From NCBI RefSeq assembly GCF_009901955.1, contig NZ_WUTS01000001.1:1-64000 (forward strand): DNA of 64,000 bases. The letters run 5' to 3'. The stretch is from Halomonas icarae. Lineage in GTDB: Bacteria; Pseudomonadota; Gammaproteobacteria; Pseudomonadales; Halomonadaceae. Positions 1-9,684 of this stretch are shown one piece after another. The translations under genes and the position numbers were made by a program. The notes under the pieces were generated by a model that was not told where the DNA came from, did not search any database, and worked only from the letters and a program-made list of their open reading frames with translations. Within the stretch, counting starts at the first letter, position 1. Each line of letters opens with the position of its first letter.

Positions 1-168
1 AGTTCTTGCATCCTTCACCCTGTGATCGCTTCCATATCAACCACATGCATTGTAGCTTATTCAGTTACGACTGTAGTGTTAGGGCGGTACCTATCACGCC
101 GGGGCAGCCGAATGGCGGTCCCGGCGTTGTTATTGTGGCCACCAAGTCGCCGCCTTGTCGTCGCTGCC

Positions 169-861
169 TCAGGCGGGAGACTCTGCCTCACGGCGTCGCC
201 GCATCGCCGCCTTCGCCAGGGCGCGGATCAGACGCTGCTGTGGACGGTTGAAGATCAGCCATTCCGGGTGCCACTGCACGCCGATCAGGAAGTCGTGTTC
301 GCGAGACTCGATGCCCTGCACCAGGCCATCGCGGTCCCGGGCGACGATCTCGATGCCGCGCCCGGCCTGCCTGACGGCCTGATGGTGCAGGCTATTGATG
401 CGACACCAGCTGACCCGCAGGATGCGATGCAGCTGGCTGTCCCCCACGATATCCACGGTCTTGCGCGGCAGCACGGTGCGGCGCCGCTTGAGCCCCTCGT
501 GAGTGGTGTAGATATCCGGGTCCAGGGTGCCGCCCAGGTAGACGTTGATCAGCTGGGCACCACGGCAGATGCCGAGTACCGGCGTGCCCCGGGGGATAAA
601 GGTCTCGAGCAGTTCAAGCTCCAGTTCGTCGCGCTGCGGGTCGACACGCACGTCGATCTGCACCTCGGCGTCATAGAGGTGGGCCTGGATGTCGTCACCG
701 CCACCGATGATCAGGCCGTCGAGGTGTTCCGGCCAGGGCCTTGAGGGCGATAGTCGCAGGGGGCGGCCGCCGTGGCGCCATACCGCAAACCAGTCGAAGA
801 GCCAGGCGGTATGGCTCTTGCGATCGGAGGTGGTGATGCCAATCAGTGGACGCTTGCTCAT
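169..861 (-). CDS. Class-I glutamine amidotransferase (PuuD-like, peptidase C26)
   Basis: This 230-residue protein belongs to the gamma-glutamyl-GABA hydrolase/class-I glutamine amidotransferase family. The oxyanion strand IIGGGDD lies at about residues 51-57, the nucleophile Cys99 is in GICRGAQL, and the catalytic His198 and Glu200 are in QWHPE, so the triad is complete. Members hydrolyse gamma-glutamyl amide bonds or supply ammonia from glutamine in the cytoplasm. Its start codon overlaps the stop of the upstream amidoligase gene by four bases (ATGA), so the two are probably translationally coupled and work together. In other genomes this pairing is thought to build and then trim or transfer a gamma-glutamyl-type amide, but the substrate is unknown. 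The family call is firm; the specific reaction is inference. Confidence 0.85.
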   Translation of the reverse strand: MSKRPLIGITTSDRKSHTAWLFDWFAVWRHGGRPLRLSPSRPWPEHLDGLIIGGGDDIQAHLYDAEVQIDVRVDPQRDELELELLETFIPRGTPVLGICRGAQLINVYLGGTLDPDIYTTHEGLKRRRTVLPRKTVDIVGDSQLHRILRVSWCRINSLHHQAVRQAGRGIEIVARDRDGLVQGIESREHDFLIGVQWHPEWLIFNRPQQRLIRALAKAAMRRRREAESPA

Positions 862-1865
862 GAGGCCTTCACCCAGCGGCGCAGGTTAAGCCACAGCCGA
901 GTGAGCGGCGAGCGGGTGTGCTTGGCCACATAGCCGGCGGCGCGGCGCCTGAGCGTATCGGTGTCGGCGGCCAGCTTTTCCACCTCCAGCCAGCGGTTCC
1001 ATTCAACTGCCGAGCCCCAGTCGGGCTGCGAGAGCCGCGCGTCGGGCAGCCGGTAGTGGAAAGTGGGTCGCGCCTTGACCAGCTTGTTGCGAAACAGCTC
1101 GTGGGGGTAGTCGGGCCGCAGGTGAGCGAACAGCGGGGTCATGTCGAGCTCGCGGTTGCGGGTCGGGTTGTCGGCCAGATAGTCGCGGATCAGGGTGTCA
1201 ATATCCGGGGCATAGTCCGCCGCCAGTATTTTAAGGGCATAGGCCTTGGGAAAGGGGTTGGCGTGGGGCAGGACCTCACGGGTGATGTCGACATCAATCT
1301 GTTCACGCAGCCACTCGGCGGTGAGCAGATAGGCGCGTAGATGATCGAGCAGGCTTGGCACCTCGAGGCTGGGGACCTCGGGGTTGAGGTGCAGTCCGAA
1401 GCCATAGAGCAGGCTGTCGTCGGTTCCCTTGGCGCCATGCTCTCGGAGCGCCGCGAACAGCGCATCGAGCTGTTCGAGTTCATTCCACGGGATCGGCGGG
1501 CAGACGATCTCGGTGGGCACAAGGCCGGTGACCACATCCCCGATCAGTTCCCTGGCACGGCTATGCAGGTCGACTCGCATCTGGTGGCGGTGGCGCTCCC
1601 ATTCGCTGTCGCCACTGGGCATGGCCTCCAGCACTTCCGTGTCGGGATGGGCATACTGAGTATCGAGCTCGATGGTAAAGGTGCCCCAGCGAGTCTCCTC
1701 CACCTTGAGGCGGTGGGGGCTGATCGCCAGGACCTCGCCGCCAAACAGTGCACACACTACTGCTGCGGTATCCTGCGGTGGCAGGCCCGCAAACTCGATC
1801 TCGACGCCCACGCGGCGGGTTTCGCCCTCGTGAGTCGTGGGCTCGGGTGGCGGTAGTGGCGTCAT
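858..1865 (-). CDS. Putative amidoligase family protein
   Basis: The protein (335 residues from the chosen ATG) matches the 'putative amidoligase enzyme' family, a glutamine-synthetase-like fold that forms amide bonds with ATP. The N-terminal signature RRVGVEIEFAG (about residues 17-27) carries the paired Glu residues expected for metal/ATP binding. An in-frame ATG lies 45 bases upstream, but the residues it would add (rich in Ala, Gln and Cys) do not resemble the family start, so I chose 1865. The gene overlaps the amidotransferase gene and is divergent from the MscS gene across a gap of about 90 bp. The pairing is a known conserved neighbourhood of uncharacterised function. Substrate and product cannot be read from the sequence. 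Confidence 0.75.
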   Translation of the reverse strand: MTPLPPPEPTTHEGETRRVGVEIEFAGLPPQDTAAVVCALFGGEVLAISPHRLKVEETRWGTFTIELDTQYAHPDTEVLEAMPSGDSEWERHRHQMRVDLHSRARELIGDVVTGLVPTEIVCPPIPWNELEQLDALFAALREHGAKGTDDSLLYGFGLHLNPEVPSLEVPSLLDHLRAYLLTAEWLREQIDVDITREVLPHANPFPKAYALKILAADYAPDIDTLIRDYLADNPTRNRELDMTPLFAHLRPDYPHELFRNKLVKARPTFHYRLPDARLSQPDWGSAVEWNRWLEVEKLAADTDTLRRRAAGYVAKHTRSPLTRLWLNLRRWVKAS

Positions 1866-1958
1866 GGCGGCATCCTGTGCATCACATGGGAGCGCCTGGG
1901 AGCGTATCATACTGAGCTCCGCCTACGGCGCTCGCTTACTCATCGACATGGAGGTGTG

Positions 1959-4313
1959 ATGTACCCATACCGCCGCCTCGGTTCATACGCAACCGTCTGG
2001 ACGCTGCTTTTCGCTCTCTTGCTGAGTCTTGCCGCCTGGCTGTTGCCTGTGGCTTCCGTGCAGGCACAGTCGGTGAACCTGCCGGGGCTGGTGACCTCCG
2101 GTGAGGATCAGCAGCAGCATGACCCCGAGGCCTTCCAGGAGTCGCTGCAACGCATCATCGCGACCCTCGAGGATGCCGAGCGGCGCGGCCAGCTGCTGGA
2201 GAGCCTGCAGGACCTGCAGAGCGTGCATGGCCAGGCGGTCGAGGAGCGCGGCATCGCCCCGCGGGAAGGCCTGCTCGGGGCCCTGGCAGAGACCATCAGC
2301 GATCTGGGCCAGCAGGCCGAAGGGGAGGCGTCACCGCTGGCACACTGGAAGGCACAGCTTAACCAGGGCTGGCATGACCTGAGCGAGCTGGTGGCCAAAA
2401 CCGAAAACGCCGACCTGATTCGCTTCGCGATCGAGGCCACCGTGCTGCTGATCATCTGGGGCGGGTTGTTGGTGATCCTGATCGCCCTCGGGCGCCTGCT
2501 GGCCAGGCGTCGTGGCTGGCCCCTGGATCTGCCCCGCGAGCCGCGCGCCTGGCTGCTCACCGTTCACTTCCTGCGGCGCATGCTGCCCTGGGGGCTGGCC
2601 TTCGCGTTGGTGCTGGGAGTGGCCCAACTGGTACCACCCAGCAGTGGGCGTGTATTGGCGCTGGTGGTCGCTTATATCGCGCTGTGCGGCCGCACCCTGT
2701 CGGTGGTGGTGGAAACCTTTGTTTCGGAGTTCACCCGGGGCCACCGCTTCGTGGCGGTGCAGCTGGTGCAGAACCATGGCCTGCGGCCACTGTTCGTGAT
2801 CGGTGCCCTGGTGGCGCTGGGAGATGCCTTCAACTCGGGACGCCTAACCGTGCTGCTCGGTGCCGAGCTGGCCGGCCTGCTCTCGGTGCTGGCCAATATG
2901 CTGGCGGCGCTGCTCAGCGTGCGTTTCATCTTCAGGTTCAAGCGGCCCATCGAACATATCATTCGCAACCGGCCCTGGCGTGAGCGCCGCGAGCCCGGTG
3001 CCAGTGCCAGTATCGTGCAGGTGCTGGGCAGTCTCTGGCATGTACCGGCACTGCTGCTGGTGGGCGGCTCGCTGGTCGCGATCTTCGTGACCGGAGGCGA
3101 CGTGGGCACCGCCCTGGCACGCTCCATCATCTCGGCGGCACTGCTGGTGCTGGTGCTGGTCGTCACCGGCCTGGTGCGCCGCCATGGCGAACGGCGCAAG
3201 CGGCGCCAACGTCGGCGTCGTGTCAGTCAGTATCGCGTGCGTCTCGAACGCTTCGGCTATGTACTGGGCCATGTGGCGGCCTGGGTTGCCTTCGCCGAGC
3301 TGTTCTTGCAGGTGTGGGGCGGCTCGCTGTTGGGCATCGGCAGTGCAGGGGTCGCTAGTGCCCGTATCGGCCAGGCGCTAATGGCCATCGCCCTGACCCT
3401 GCTGCTGGCCTGGCTGGCGTGGATCTTCGCCGATACCGCCATCCAGCGCGCCTTGACCAGTTCGGTGCGCTCCCGCGGGCGGCGCGTCAATCAGGCGCGC
3501 GCCCAGACCATCACGCCGATGATCCGCAACGTCATCTTCACCACCATCGTGATCATCGCGGCCATCGTCGGACTGGCCAATCTGGGGGTCAATGTCACGC
3601 CGCTGCTGGCCGGTGCGGGTGTGATCGGCCTGGCGCTCGGTTTCGGCGCCCAGACGCTGGTGCAGGATCTGATCACCGGCATCTTCATCCTGATCGAGGA
3701 CTCCCTGGCCGTGGATGACTTCGTCAGGATCAACGGTCATATGGGCACGGTGGAGGGGCTGACACTGCGCACCGTGCGCCTGCGTGATCTCGACGGCATC
3801 GTGCATATCATCACCTTCAGCCGCATCGAGTCGATTCATAACATGTCGCGGCAGTTCGGCATCGCGCTGATGAAGATCCGCATTCCCTATGAGATGCCGA
3901 TCGACGATGCCATCACCCTGATGCAGGAGACCGCCCAGGCGCTGCGGCAGGATCCGATGATGCGCCATTACATCTGGTCGCCGCTGGAGATGCAGGGCAT
4001 CCACGCCTTCGAGGATGGCTGCGCGATCCTGCGGATGCGCTTTCGTACCGCGCCCGAGATGCAGTGGGACGTCTCCCGCGCCTTCAACCTGCTGCTCAAG
4101 CAGCGCATGGAGACCCAGGGTGTCGACCTCGGCGTGCCGCGCCTCAGTGTCAGCATGGAGGGGCGGGGTGGCGGCCGTCTGGACGGCGCCAGCGAGTACG
4201 GTGATGACCAGGCCGGTGAACGCGATGCATCCGGCCGCGCACCGGGGCGTGCCGGTGTTGCCGACCCCCATCACCAGACGAGCAGTAGTGGCGGCTCGCC
4301 CGACCCGGGCTAG
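1959..4313 (+). CDS. Large MscS-family mechanosensitive channel
   Basis: This 784-residue inner-membrane protein ends in an MscS channel domain. The pore-lining helix, rich in Gly and Ala (LLAGAGVIGLALGFGAQ), lies near residues 548-565 and is followed by the beta domain (FVRINGHMGTVEGL). A hydrophobic signal-like segment ending in VQAQS lies at about residues 12-35, then a hydrophilic, probably periplasmic helical region of about 120 residues, then several membrane helices, resembling YbiO/MscM-like large members. Such channels release solutes on hypo-osmotic shock, which suits a halophile. GTG at 1956 is immediately followed by ATG at 1959. The GAGG at 1951-1954 is better placed for the ATG. 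The last roughly 50 residues are hydrophilic and low in complexity. Confidence 0.88.
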   Translation: MYPYRRLGSYATVWTLLFALLLSLAAWLLPVASVQAQSVNLPGLVTSGEDQQQHDPEAFQESLQRIIATLEDAERRGQLLESLQDLQSVHGQAVEERGIAPREGLLGALAETISDLGQQAEGEASPLAHWKAQLNQGWHDLSELVAKTENADLIRFAIEATVLLIIWGGLLVILIALGRLLARRRGWPLDLPREPRAWLLTVHFLRRMLPWGLAFALVLGVAQLVPPSSGRVLALVVAYIALCGRTLSVVVETFVSEFTRGHRFVAVQLVQNHGLRPLFVIGALVALGDAFNSGRLTVLLGAELAGLLSVLANMLAALLSVRFIFRFKRPIEHIIRNRPWRERREPGASASIVQVLGSLWHVPALLLVGGSLVAIFVTGGDVGTALARSIISAALLVLVLVVTGLVRRHGERRKRRQRRRRVSQYRVRLERFGYVLGHVAAWVAFAELFLQVWGGSLLGIGSAGVASARIGQALMAIALTLLLAWLAWIFADTAIQRALTSSVRSRGRRVNQARAQTITPMIRNVIFTTIVIIAAIVGLANLGVNVTPLLAGAGVIGLALGFGAQTLVQDLITGIFILIEDSLAVDDFVRINGHMGTVEGLTLRTVRLRDLDGIVHIITFSRIESIHNMSRQFGIALMKIRIPYEMPIDDAITLMQETAQALRQDPMMRHYIWSPLEMQGIHAFEDGCAILRMRFRTAPEMQWDVSRAFNLLLKQRMETQGVDLGVPRLSVSMEGRGGGRLDGASEYGDDQAGERDASGRAPGRAGVADPHHQTSSSGGSPDPG

Positions 4314-4338
4314 TCGCCCAGCCTAGAGTGAGTCACCC

Positions 4339-5853
4339 ATGATTCAGGTTGAACGTCAGGACAGTCTCCACCTCAAGGTTTCCCGCGTGCTGCAGGAGGA
4401 GACCTCGCATCGGCTCGATCTGTTTCTGTTCGTGCCGGGGGAGCTGGGCCTGACCGGTCAGGTGATTCCCGAGGAGGACTTCTATCACGGCTCCATCCAT
4501 GTGAAACGCACCTACTTCAGCGACCGCTACCGCCTGCCTCTGGTCCTCAGTCGTCTGGCCGAACGCGGCAAGCTCGATGCCGAGCACTATCGTCTTAGCC
4601 TGAGCCTCTATGCCTATCAGTATGTGGTGGCCATGGAGAGCGCGATTCAGCCGCTGATCGATGATGTGCGGCGCGCCAGAAAGAACGAGAAGGTCGAGAA
4701 GGCGGAGAGGGAGCGAGAGGAGGAGCAGGGCAGGGAGGACGACAGCACCGCATCGGAGCAGGGCGATCAGCCGCAGAAAGCGCCAGAGAATGAGCAGCTG
4801 GCCGAGCTGGAGAAGAGGCTCGCCGAGCATGTCGACCTGGCGGTCAGCATCCTGAGTCGCCTGCGGCGCCAGGAGCCCAGTGACGAAAGCCTGCATCGCT
4901 ACTTCGCCACCATCGACAACTATCTCTCCTGGTTTACCGAGCAGCGGCTGCTGGCACTGCTCGCCGGTCTGCCTCGGGGGGCACGCTTTCGCCCGATACG
5001 CGCACGGCTGGTGGATATCTGTCGTGCCGAGGATGCGTATCGACGCGAACGGGAGTACAACTCCGCACGGGTGACCCGCGATCCGACGCGGATGTCCAAC
5101 AAGATGCGGCTGTTGAGGCGGTTGATCGAGCATCCGGTGACCCTCAAGCAGAAGAATCAGGAGCTGGGCAATGCCGAACAGAAGGCGGTAAAGGCGCTGG
5201 CCACCGCGGTGGTGATGATATTCGTCTCCCTCGGGCTGCTCGAGATCCGCACCGTGCTGGCCGACCTCACCGCGCTCTTCGTACTGGCCATGGCCGGCAT
5301 CTACGCCCTGCGCGAGGTGTTCAAGGACGACCTGCGCAATACCCTGTGGCGACTACTGCGTCGCGGCCGCCCCAAGTGGCGTCGACAGTATCTGGACCCG
5401 ACCCGCGACCAGGTGGTAGGGCGCCAGTTGGAGTGGTTCGACTACAAGCGGTTTTCCCGACTCGATGATGAGATCAAGCGGGTGCGCAAGCGCAGCGTGG
5501 CACAGCGCGAGGAGGTGGTGGTGCACTATCGCTCCAGTTCGCGGATGTCGCCGACCCGATTCCTGAGCGGCTACGATCACACCCGCGAAAGCCTGACACT
5601 CGATCTGTCCCCGATCGCCCGGCTGATGGACAAGAGCAGTCGCCGCGTCTACCGGCTGGGAGAAGGCGACCAGGTCGTGCGTGAAGAGGTGGAGAAACGC
5701 CATCTTCTCAACCTGGTGATCCGCGAGACCCAGGGCAGTGCTCCCGCCACCCTGGAGCGCTGGAAGATCGTCATGAGCCGCTCGCGGATCGTCGACGTGG
5801 AACGGGTCCACGGCGAGGGGCCGGGGCATGAAGAGGCGCCTGATCCCAGTTGA
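4339..5853 (+). CDS. Unrecognised membrane protein with charged coiled region
   Basis: I do not recognise a named family for this 504-residue protein. Residues 1-110 are soluble-looking, with one long helix-prone stretch. Residues about 113-160 are extremely charged (Lys/Glu/Arg with few hydrophobics) and likely form a coiled coil or linker. Two adjacent hydrophobic helices at about 285-330 form a hairpin (segments KALATAVVMIFVSLGLL and LTALFVLAMAGIYAL). The C-terminal 170 residues are basic and soluble-looking. The gene follows the MscS gene on the same strand after 25 bases, so they are probably co-transcribed. The function is unknown; a link with osmotic or membrane stress is only contextual. 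Composition matches its neighbours, so it does not look recently acquired. Confidence 0.75.
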   Translation: MIQVERQDSLHLKVSRVLQEETSHRLDLFLFVPGELGLTGQVIPEEDFYHGSIHVKRTYFSDRYRLPLVLSRLAERGKLDAEHYRLSLSLYAYQYVVAMESAIQPLIDDVRRARKNEKVEKAEREREEEQGREDDSTASEQGDQPQKAPENEQLAELEKRLAEHVDLAVSILSRLRRQEPSDESLHRYFATIDNYLSWFTEQRLLALLAGLPRGARFRPIRARLVDICRAEDAYRREREYNSARVTRDPTRMSNKMRLLRRLIEHPVTLKQKNQELGNAEQKAVKALATAVVMIFVSLGLLEIRTVLADLTALFVLAMAGIYALREVFKDDLRNTLWRLLRRGRPKWRRQYLDPTRDQVVGRQLEWFDYKRFSRLDDEIKRVRKRSVAQREEVVVHYRSSSRMSPTRFLSGYDHTRESLTLDLSPIARLMDKSSRRVYRLGEGDQVVREEVEKRHLLNLVIRETQGSAPATLERWKIVMSRSRIVDVERVHGEGPGHEEAPDPS

Positions 5854-5903
5854 GGCGAGTGGCAGCCGCTCCCTTGCCGTGCCGCGCCTCGGTTCTCAGG
5901 CTC

Positions 5904-6308
5904 TCAACTTGCCAGATTCTCGGGCCCGAAGGCATCGGGCAGCAGCTCGGTCATGGTGTATTGCTTGAGCAGGTTGCCCTCGGCGCCCACCACGCGGATA
6001 CGGGTGTGCTCGTCGGCGAATTCGCGGATGCGCTGGCGACAGTCGCCACAGGGCGTGCACAGCTGCTGACCCGGGCCGATCACGTAGACCTCGCGCAGGC
6101 GCCGCTCGCCGGCGCTGGCCATGGCGGCGATGGCCGAGGCCTCGGCGCACAGCCCCTTGTAGTGAGCCACCTCGACGTTGGCCCCGGCGTAGCGACTACC
6201 GCTTTCGCTGACCACCACGGCACCCACCGGGTGCCGCGAGTAGGGGGCATAGGCGCGGTCGCGTACCGCCACCAGCGTCTCGATCAGGCTTGGATCCAGC
6301 GTGTTCAT
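5904..6308 (-). CDS. cdd: Cytidine deaminase
   Basis: A 134-residue small homotetrameric-type cytidine deaminase converts cytidine and deoxycytidine to (deoxy)uridine. Zinc-binding and catalytic motifs are visible: CAEASAI (Cys with the catalytic Glu) and PCGDCRQ (the two remaining Cys ligands). The N-terminus shows the usual [12 protein letters not shown] substrate-binding stretch. I chose the ATG at 6308, which overlaps the deoD stop by four bases; a longer start would run further into deoD. It is the last gene of the nupC-deoCABD-cdd operon, supplying uracil deoxynucleosides to the phosphorylases. Confidence 0.93.
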   Translation of the reverse strand: MNTLDPSLIETLVAVRDRAYAPYSRHPVGAVVVSESGSRYAGANVEVAHYKGLCAEASAIAAMASAGERRLREVYVIGPGQQLCTPCGDCRQRIREFADEHTRIRVVGAEGNLLKQYTMTELLPDAFGPENLAS

Positions 6309-7048
6309 GCGCCGACCTCGCCGATGTTGGAGCATTGGTCGTCGAGCAGCACGGCATCCAGCGCCACCCGCATCATGTCGTCGAAGCTGCGTTCGCGGGC
6401 GCTGCTGTCCAGCGAGTCGCCCTTGAGGATATGGTCCGAGACCGTGCAGATGGTGGCCGCGCGGGCACCGAATTCGGCGGCCACCCCGTAGAGACCGGCA
6501 GCCTCCATCTCCACGCCGACGATCCCGTAGCGCCGCAGCAGCTCGGCGGTGTCGGGACGCGGATCGTAGAAGAGGTCGGCCGAGAACAGGTTGCCGACAC
6601 GGGTGGTCACGCCCAGCTTGTCGGCGGTATCGGCCAGGGCACGGGTCAGGGCGAAATCGGCGGTAGCGGCGAAGTCCATGCCGGCGAAGCGCGCACGATT
6701 GACGCCCGAGTCGGTAGAGGCCCCCAGGCCAATCACCACATCGCGGACCGCCACATCATCGCGCACCGCGCCACAGGAGCCGACCCGGATCAGTCGCGTC
6801 ACGCCGTACTCGGTGATCAGCTCCTTGGCATAGATCGACACCGATGGAATGCCCATGCCGTGGCCCATGACCGAGATCCTGCGGCCGCGATACGTGCCGG
6901 TGTAACCGGCCATGTTGCGCACGCGGTTGACCTGCTTGACGTCGGTCAGGTAGGTCTCGGCGATGTACTGGGCGCGCAGCGGGTCGCCGGGCATCAGCAC
7001 GATGTCGGCGAAGTCGCCCGGGGCGGCGTCGATATGCGGGGTTGCCAT
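6305..7048 (-). CDS. deoD: Purine-nucleoside phosphorylase (DeoD type)
   Basis: This 247-residue protein is a hexameric PNP that splits purine (deoxy)nucleosides with phosphate into base and (deoxy)ribose-1-phosphate. Family marks include the N-terminal [13 protein letters not shown], the phosphate-site RVGSCGA, the VEMEAAGLY ribose-binding motif, and TVSDHI with the catalytic Asp. The ATG at 7048 overlaps the deoB stop by one base (TGATG) and follows an AGGAG at proper spacing. A GTG six bases upstream is less likely. It acts after uptake by NupC, in series with DeoB and DeoC. Confidence 0.94.
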   Translation of the reverse strand: MATPHIDAAPGDFADIVLMPGDPLRAQYIAETYLTDVKQVNRVRNMAGYTGTYRGRRISVMGHGMGIPSVSIYAKELITEYGVTRLIRVGSCGAVRDDVAVRDVVIGLGASTDSGVNRARFAGMDFAATADFALTRALADTADKLGVTTRVGNLFSADLFYDPRPDTAELLRRYGIVGVEMEAAGLYGVAAEFGARAATICTVSDHILKGDSLDSSARERSFDDMMRVALDAVLLDDQCSNIGEVGA

Positions 7049-8355
7049 CAGCACTCTCCTTGAGGGTTGGCGCCTGAAGAACAGGAAGGAAGGAAACTGG
7101 TGCCATCATCCATGGCCGGCAGGCCGAGCCAGCTGGCCAGGCTCTGGCCGATATCGGCGAAACTGTCGCGGGCCCCCAGGGGGCCACGCGGCAGGCCGCC
7201 GCCCAGAGCCAGCACCGGCACCTGCTCGCGGGTATGCTCGGTGCCGCGCCAGGTCGGGTCGCAGCCATGGTCGGCGGTGAGAATCAGCAGGTCGTCCTGC
7301 TTGAGCCTGGCCAGCAGCTCGGGCAGCCGGGCGTCGAAGGCCTCCAGTGCCGCGGCGTAGCCGGCGACGTCGCGGCGGTGACCGTAGAGAGTGTCGAAGT
7401 CGACGAAATTGGTCATCACCAGGGTGCCGGCCGGATTGTCGCCCGACTCCTCGAGGGCCGCCAGGGTGGCGTCCATCAGGGCCTCATGACCGCTGGCCTT
7501 GACGCTGCGCGAGATGCCGCAATGGGCGTAGATATCGGCGATCTTGCCGATGGCGATCACCTCGCCGCCGACGTCGTGAAGCGTCTGCAGTACCGTGGGG
7601 GAAGGCGGCTCGATGCTGTAGTCGCGTCGATTGCCGGTGCGCGTAAAGCCGGTCGCTGTGTCGCCCGTGAAGGGGCGGGCGATGACACGGCCGATGTTGT
7701 AGGGCTCGAGCAGGCGTCGGGCCGTCTCGCACAGGGCGTAGAGTCGCTCGAGACCGAACGCCTCTTCGTGGGCGGCGATCTGAAATACCGAGTCGGCCGA
7801 GGTGTAGACGATCGGCTTGCCGCTCGCCAGGTGTTCCGCGCCCAGGCGGGTGATGATATCGGTGCCCGAGGCGTGGCAGTTGCCCAGCACGCCGGGCAAG
7901 TTGGCGTCGCGGACCAATGCCTCCAGCAGCGCCTCGGGAAAGCTGTTGTTGCGCTCGAGGAAGTAGCCCCAGTCGAAGCGTACCGGCACGCCGGCAAGCT
8001 CCCAGTGGCCGGAGGGGGTGTCCTTGCCCGAGGAGATCTCGGCGGCATGCCCCCAGGCGCCGATCAATTCGGTGGCTGGCGTCACCCCGTCGGCCCAGGC
8101 GCCGGTAGCGGCGTGGTGGGCGTGGAACAGTCCCAGGCGCGCCAGGTTCGGCAGCGACAGCGGTCCGCTACGCGTCGTCTCCGGAGCGGTGGTGGAGTCC
8201 TGGGTAGGCTCGCACTCGCCGCGGGCACAGGCCGCGGCGATATGGCCCAGGGTGTCGGTGCCGGCGTCGCCGAACTGCTCGGCATCGGGACCGGCGCCGA
8301 TGCCGAAGGAGTCGAGGACGAGCACGATGGCGCGACGGTGGGTGCCGTGAGTCAT
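7048..8355 (-). CDS. deoB: Phosphopentomutase
   Basis: This 435-residue protein is an alkaline-phosphatase-superfamily phosphopentomutase, which interconverts (deoxy)ribose-1-phosphate and the 5-phosphate. The first metal ligand is in [14 protein letters not shown] near the N-terminus, [12 protein letters not shown] follows, and the C-terminal metal cluster [21 protein letters not shown] is seen around residues 370-390. It overlaps deoA by four bases upstream and deoD by one base downstream, so the four enzymes are tightly coupled. It is slightly longer than the E. coli protein (407 residues), mainly through an insert near residues 40-60. The call is secure. Confidence 0.94.
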   Translation of the reverse strand: MTHGTHRRAIVLVLDSFGIGAGPDAEQFGDAGTDTLGHIAAACARGECEPTQDSTTAPETTRSGPLSLPNLARLGLFHAHHAATGAWADGVTPATELIGAWGHAAEISSGKDTPSGHWELAGVPVRFDWGYFLERNNSFPEALLEALVRDANLPGVLGNCHASGTDIITRLGAEHLASGKPIVYTSADSVFQIAAHEEAFGLERLYALCETARRLLEPYNIGRVIARPFTGDTATGFTRTGNRRDYSIEPPSPTVLQTLHDVGGEVIAIGKIADIYAHCGISRSVKASGHEALMDATLAALEESGDNPAGTLVMTNFVDFDTLYGHRRDVAGYAAALEAFDARLPELLARLKQDDLLILTADHGCDPTWRGTEHTREQVPVLALGGGLPRGPLGARDSFADIGQSLASWLGLPAMDDGTSFLPSCSSGANPQGEC

Positions 8356-9683
8356 GGGGTCTCTCCCAGGAGGCGTTGATGGATCGGCGCCGGCGCCGTG
8401 GCGGGGGCGTCATCCACGACAATGGCCGCACGCACCTGGGCCGCGGCGCGCTCGGCGGCATCATGGCTGGCGGCGTGGACAAGCGCCAGTGGACGCTCGG
8501 TGTCGACCGCCTCGCCGATGGCAGCCACCTCGCTCAGGCCGACGGCGGGGTCGATGGCGGCGCCGGGGGTGCGGCGTCCGCCGCCCAGCTCGACCACCGC
8601 AAGCCCCAGGGCCCGGGTATCCAGGCGCTGGACGATGCCGGCGCGCTCGGCCGGCACCGCCAGGGTGACCGGCGCCCGGGGCAGGTATCGCTCGGGGTGG
8701 TCGAGCAGATCACAAGGGCCACCCAGGCCTGCCACCATGCGGGCGAAGCGGTCGGCGGCCTCGCCCGAGGCCAGCGCGGCTTCGAGGCGGGCCTCGGCGC
8801 CGGCCGGGGTGTCGGCCAGGCGGCCGGCGATCAGCAATTCACGGGCCAGGCGACGCGTCACCGTCATCAGGCGGCTGTCGCGACGCTTGCCGGTCAGCGC
8901 ACGGATCGCTTCGTGCACCTCCAGGACATTGCCGGCGCAGGGCGCCAGTGGCTGGCTCATGTCGGTGACCAGTGCGGTGGTCGGCGTGCCGGCGCGGGTC
9001 GCGACATTGGCGATCGAGGCAGCCAGCTCCAGGGAGGCGGCATGGGTGGGCATGAAGGCGCCACTACCGCTCTTGACGTCCATCACCAGGGCGTCGAGTC
9101 CGCAGGCGAGCTTCTTGCCGAGGATCGACGAAACGATCAGCGGCAACGACTCCACCGTGGCGGTGACGTCACGGATGGCGTAGAGGCGCTTGTCCGCCGG
9201 GGCCAGCTCGCCGCTCTGACCGACGATGGCCACGCCGACCTCACGCACCAGCCGGCGGAACGTGGCGGTGTTCGGGGTGACGTCGTAGCCAGGGATCGCC
9301 TCGAGCTTGTCCAGGGTGCCGCCGGTGTGGCCCAGGCCGCGGCCGGAACTCATCGGAACGTGCCCCCCACAGGCGGCGATCCAGGGCCCCAGCACCAGTG
9401 AGACCAGGTCGCCCACGCCACCGGTGGAGTGCTTGTCGAGCATCGGGCCGGGCAGGTCGTCCCAGGTCAGGGTGACGCCGGAGTCGCGGATGGCGGTGGT
9501 CAGCGCTACCGTCTCGGCCTCGTTCATGCCGTTGAGATAGATCGCCATGGCCAGTGCACCGACCTGGGCATCGGAGAGCCGGCCGTCGGCGACGCCGTTG
9601 ACCAGCTCGCCGATCGCGGCGGTGTCCAGGGCATGGCCATCACGCTTGGCGCGGATCAGCTCCTGGGGTAGCGGCGAGGTCAT
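8352..9683 (-). CDS. deoA: Thymidine phosphorylase
   Basis: The 443-residue product is a pyrimidine-nucleoside phosphorylase of DeoA type, cleaving thymidine and deoxyuridine with phosphate. The N-terminus [13 protein letters not shown] and the glycine-rich signature [16 protein letters not shown] (about residues 115-130) are diagnostic. KHSTGGVGD provides phosphate binding. I chose the ATG at 9683, which leaves one base after the deoC stop. An upstream in-frame ATG would overlap deoC and encodes a Trp/Arg-rich lead unlike the family. It is the second enzyme gene of the deo operon. Confidence 0.94.
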   Translation of the reverse strand: MTSPLPQELIRAKRDGHALDTAAIGELVNGVADGRLSDAQVGALAMAIYLNGMNEAETVALTTAIRDSGVTLTWDDLPGPMLDKHSTGGVGDLVSLVLGPWIAACGGHVPMSSGRGLGHTGGTLDKLEAIPGYDVTPNTATFRRLVREVGVAIVGQSGELAPADKRLYAIRDVTATVESLPLIVSSILGKKLACGLDALVMDVKSGSGAFMPTHAASLELAASIANVATRAGTPTTALVTDMSQPLAPCAGNVLEVHEAIRALTGKRRDSRLMTVTRRLARELLIAGRLADTPAGAEARLEAALASGEAADRFARMVAGLGGPCDLLDHPERYLPRAPVTLAVPAERAGIVQRLDTRALGLAVVELGGGRRTPGAAIDPAVGLSEVAAIGEAVDTERPLALVHAASHDAAERAAAQVRAAIVVDDAPATAPAPIHQRLLGETP

Positions 9684-9684
9684 C

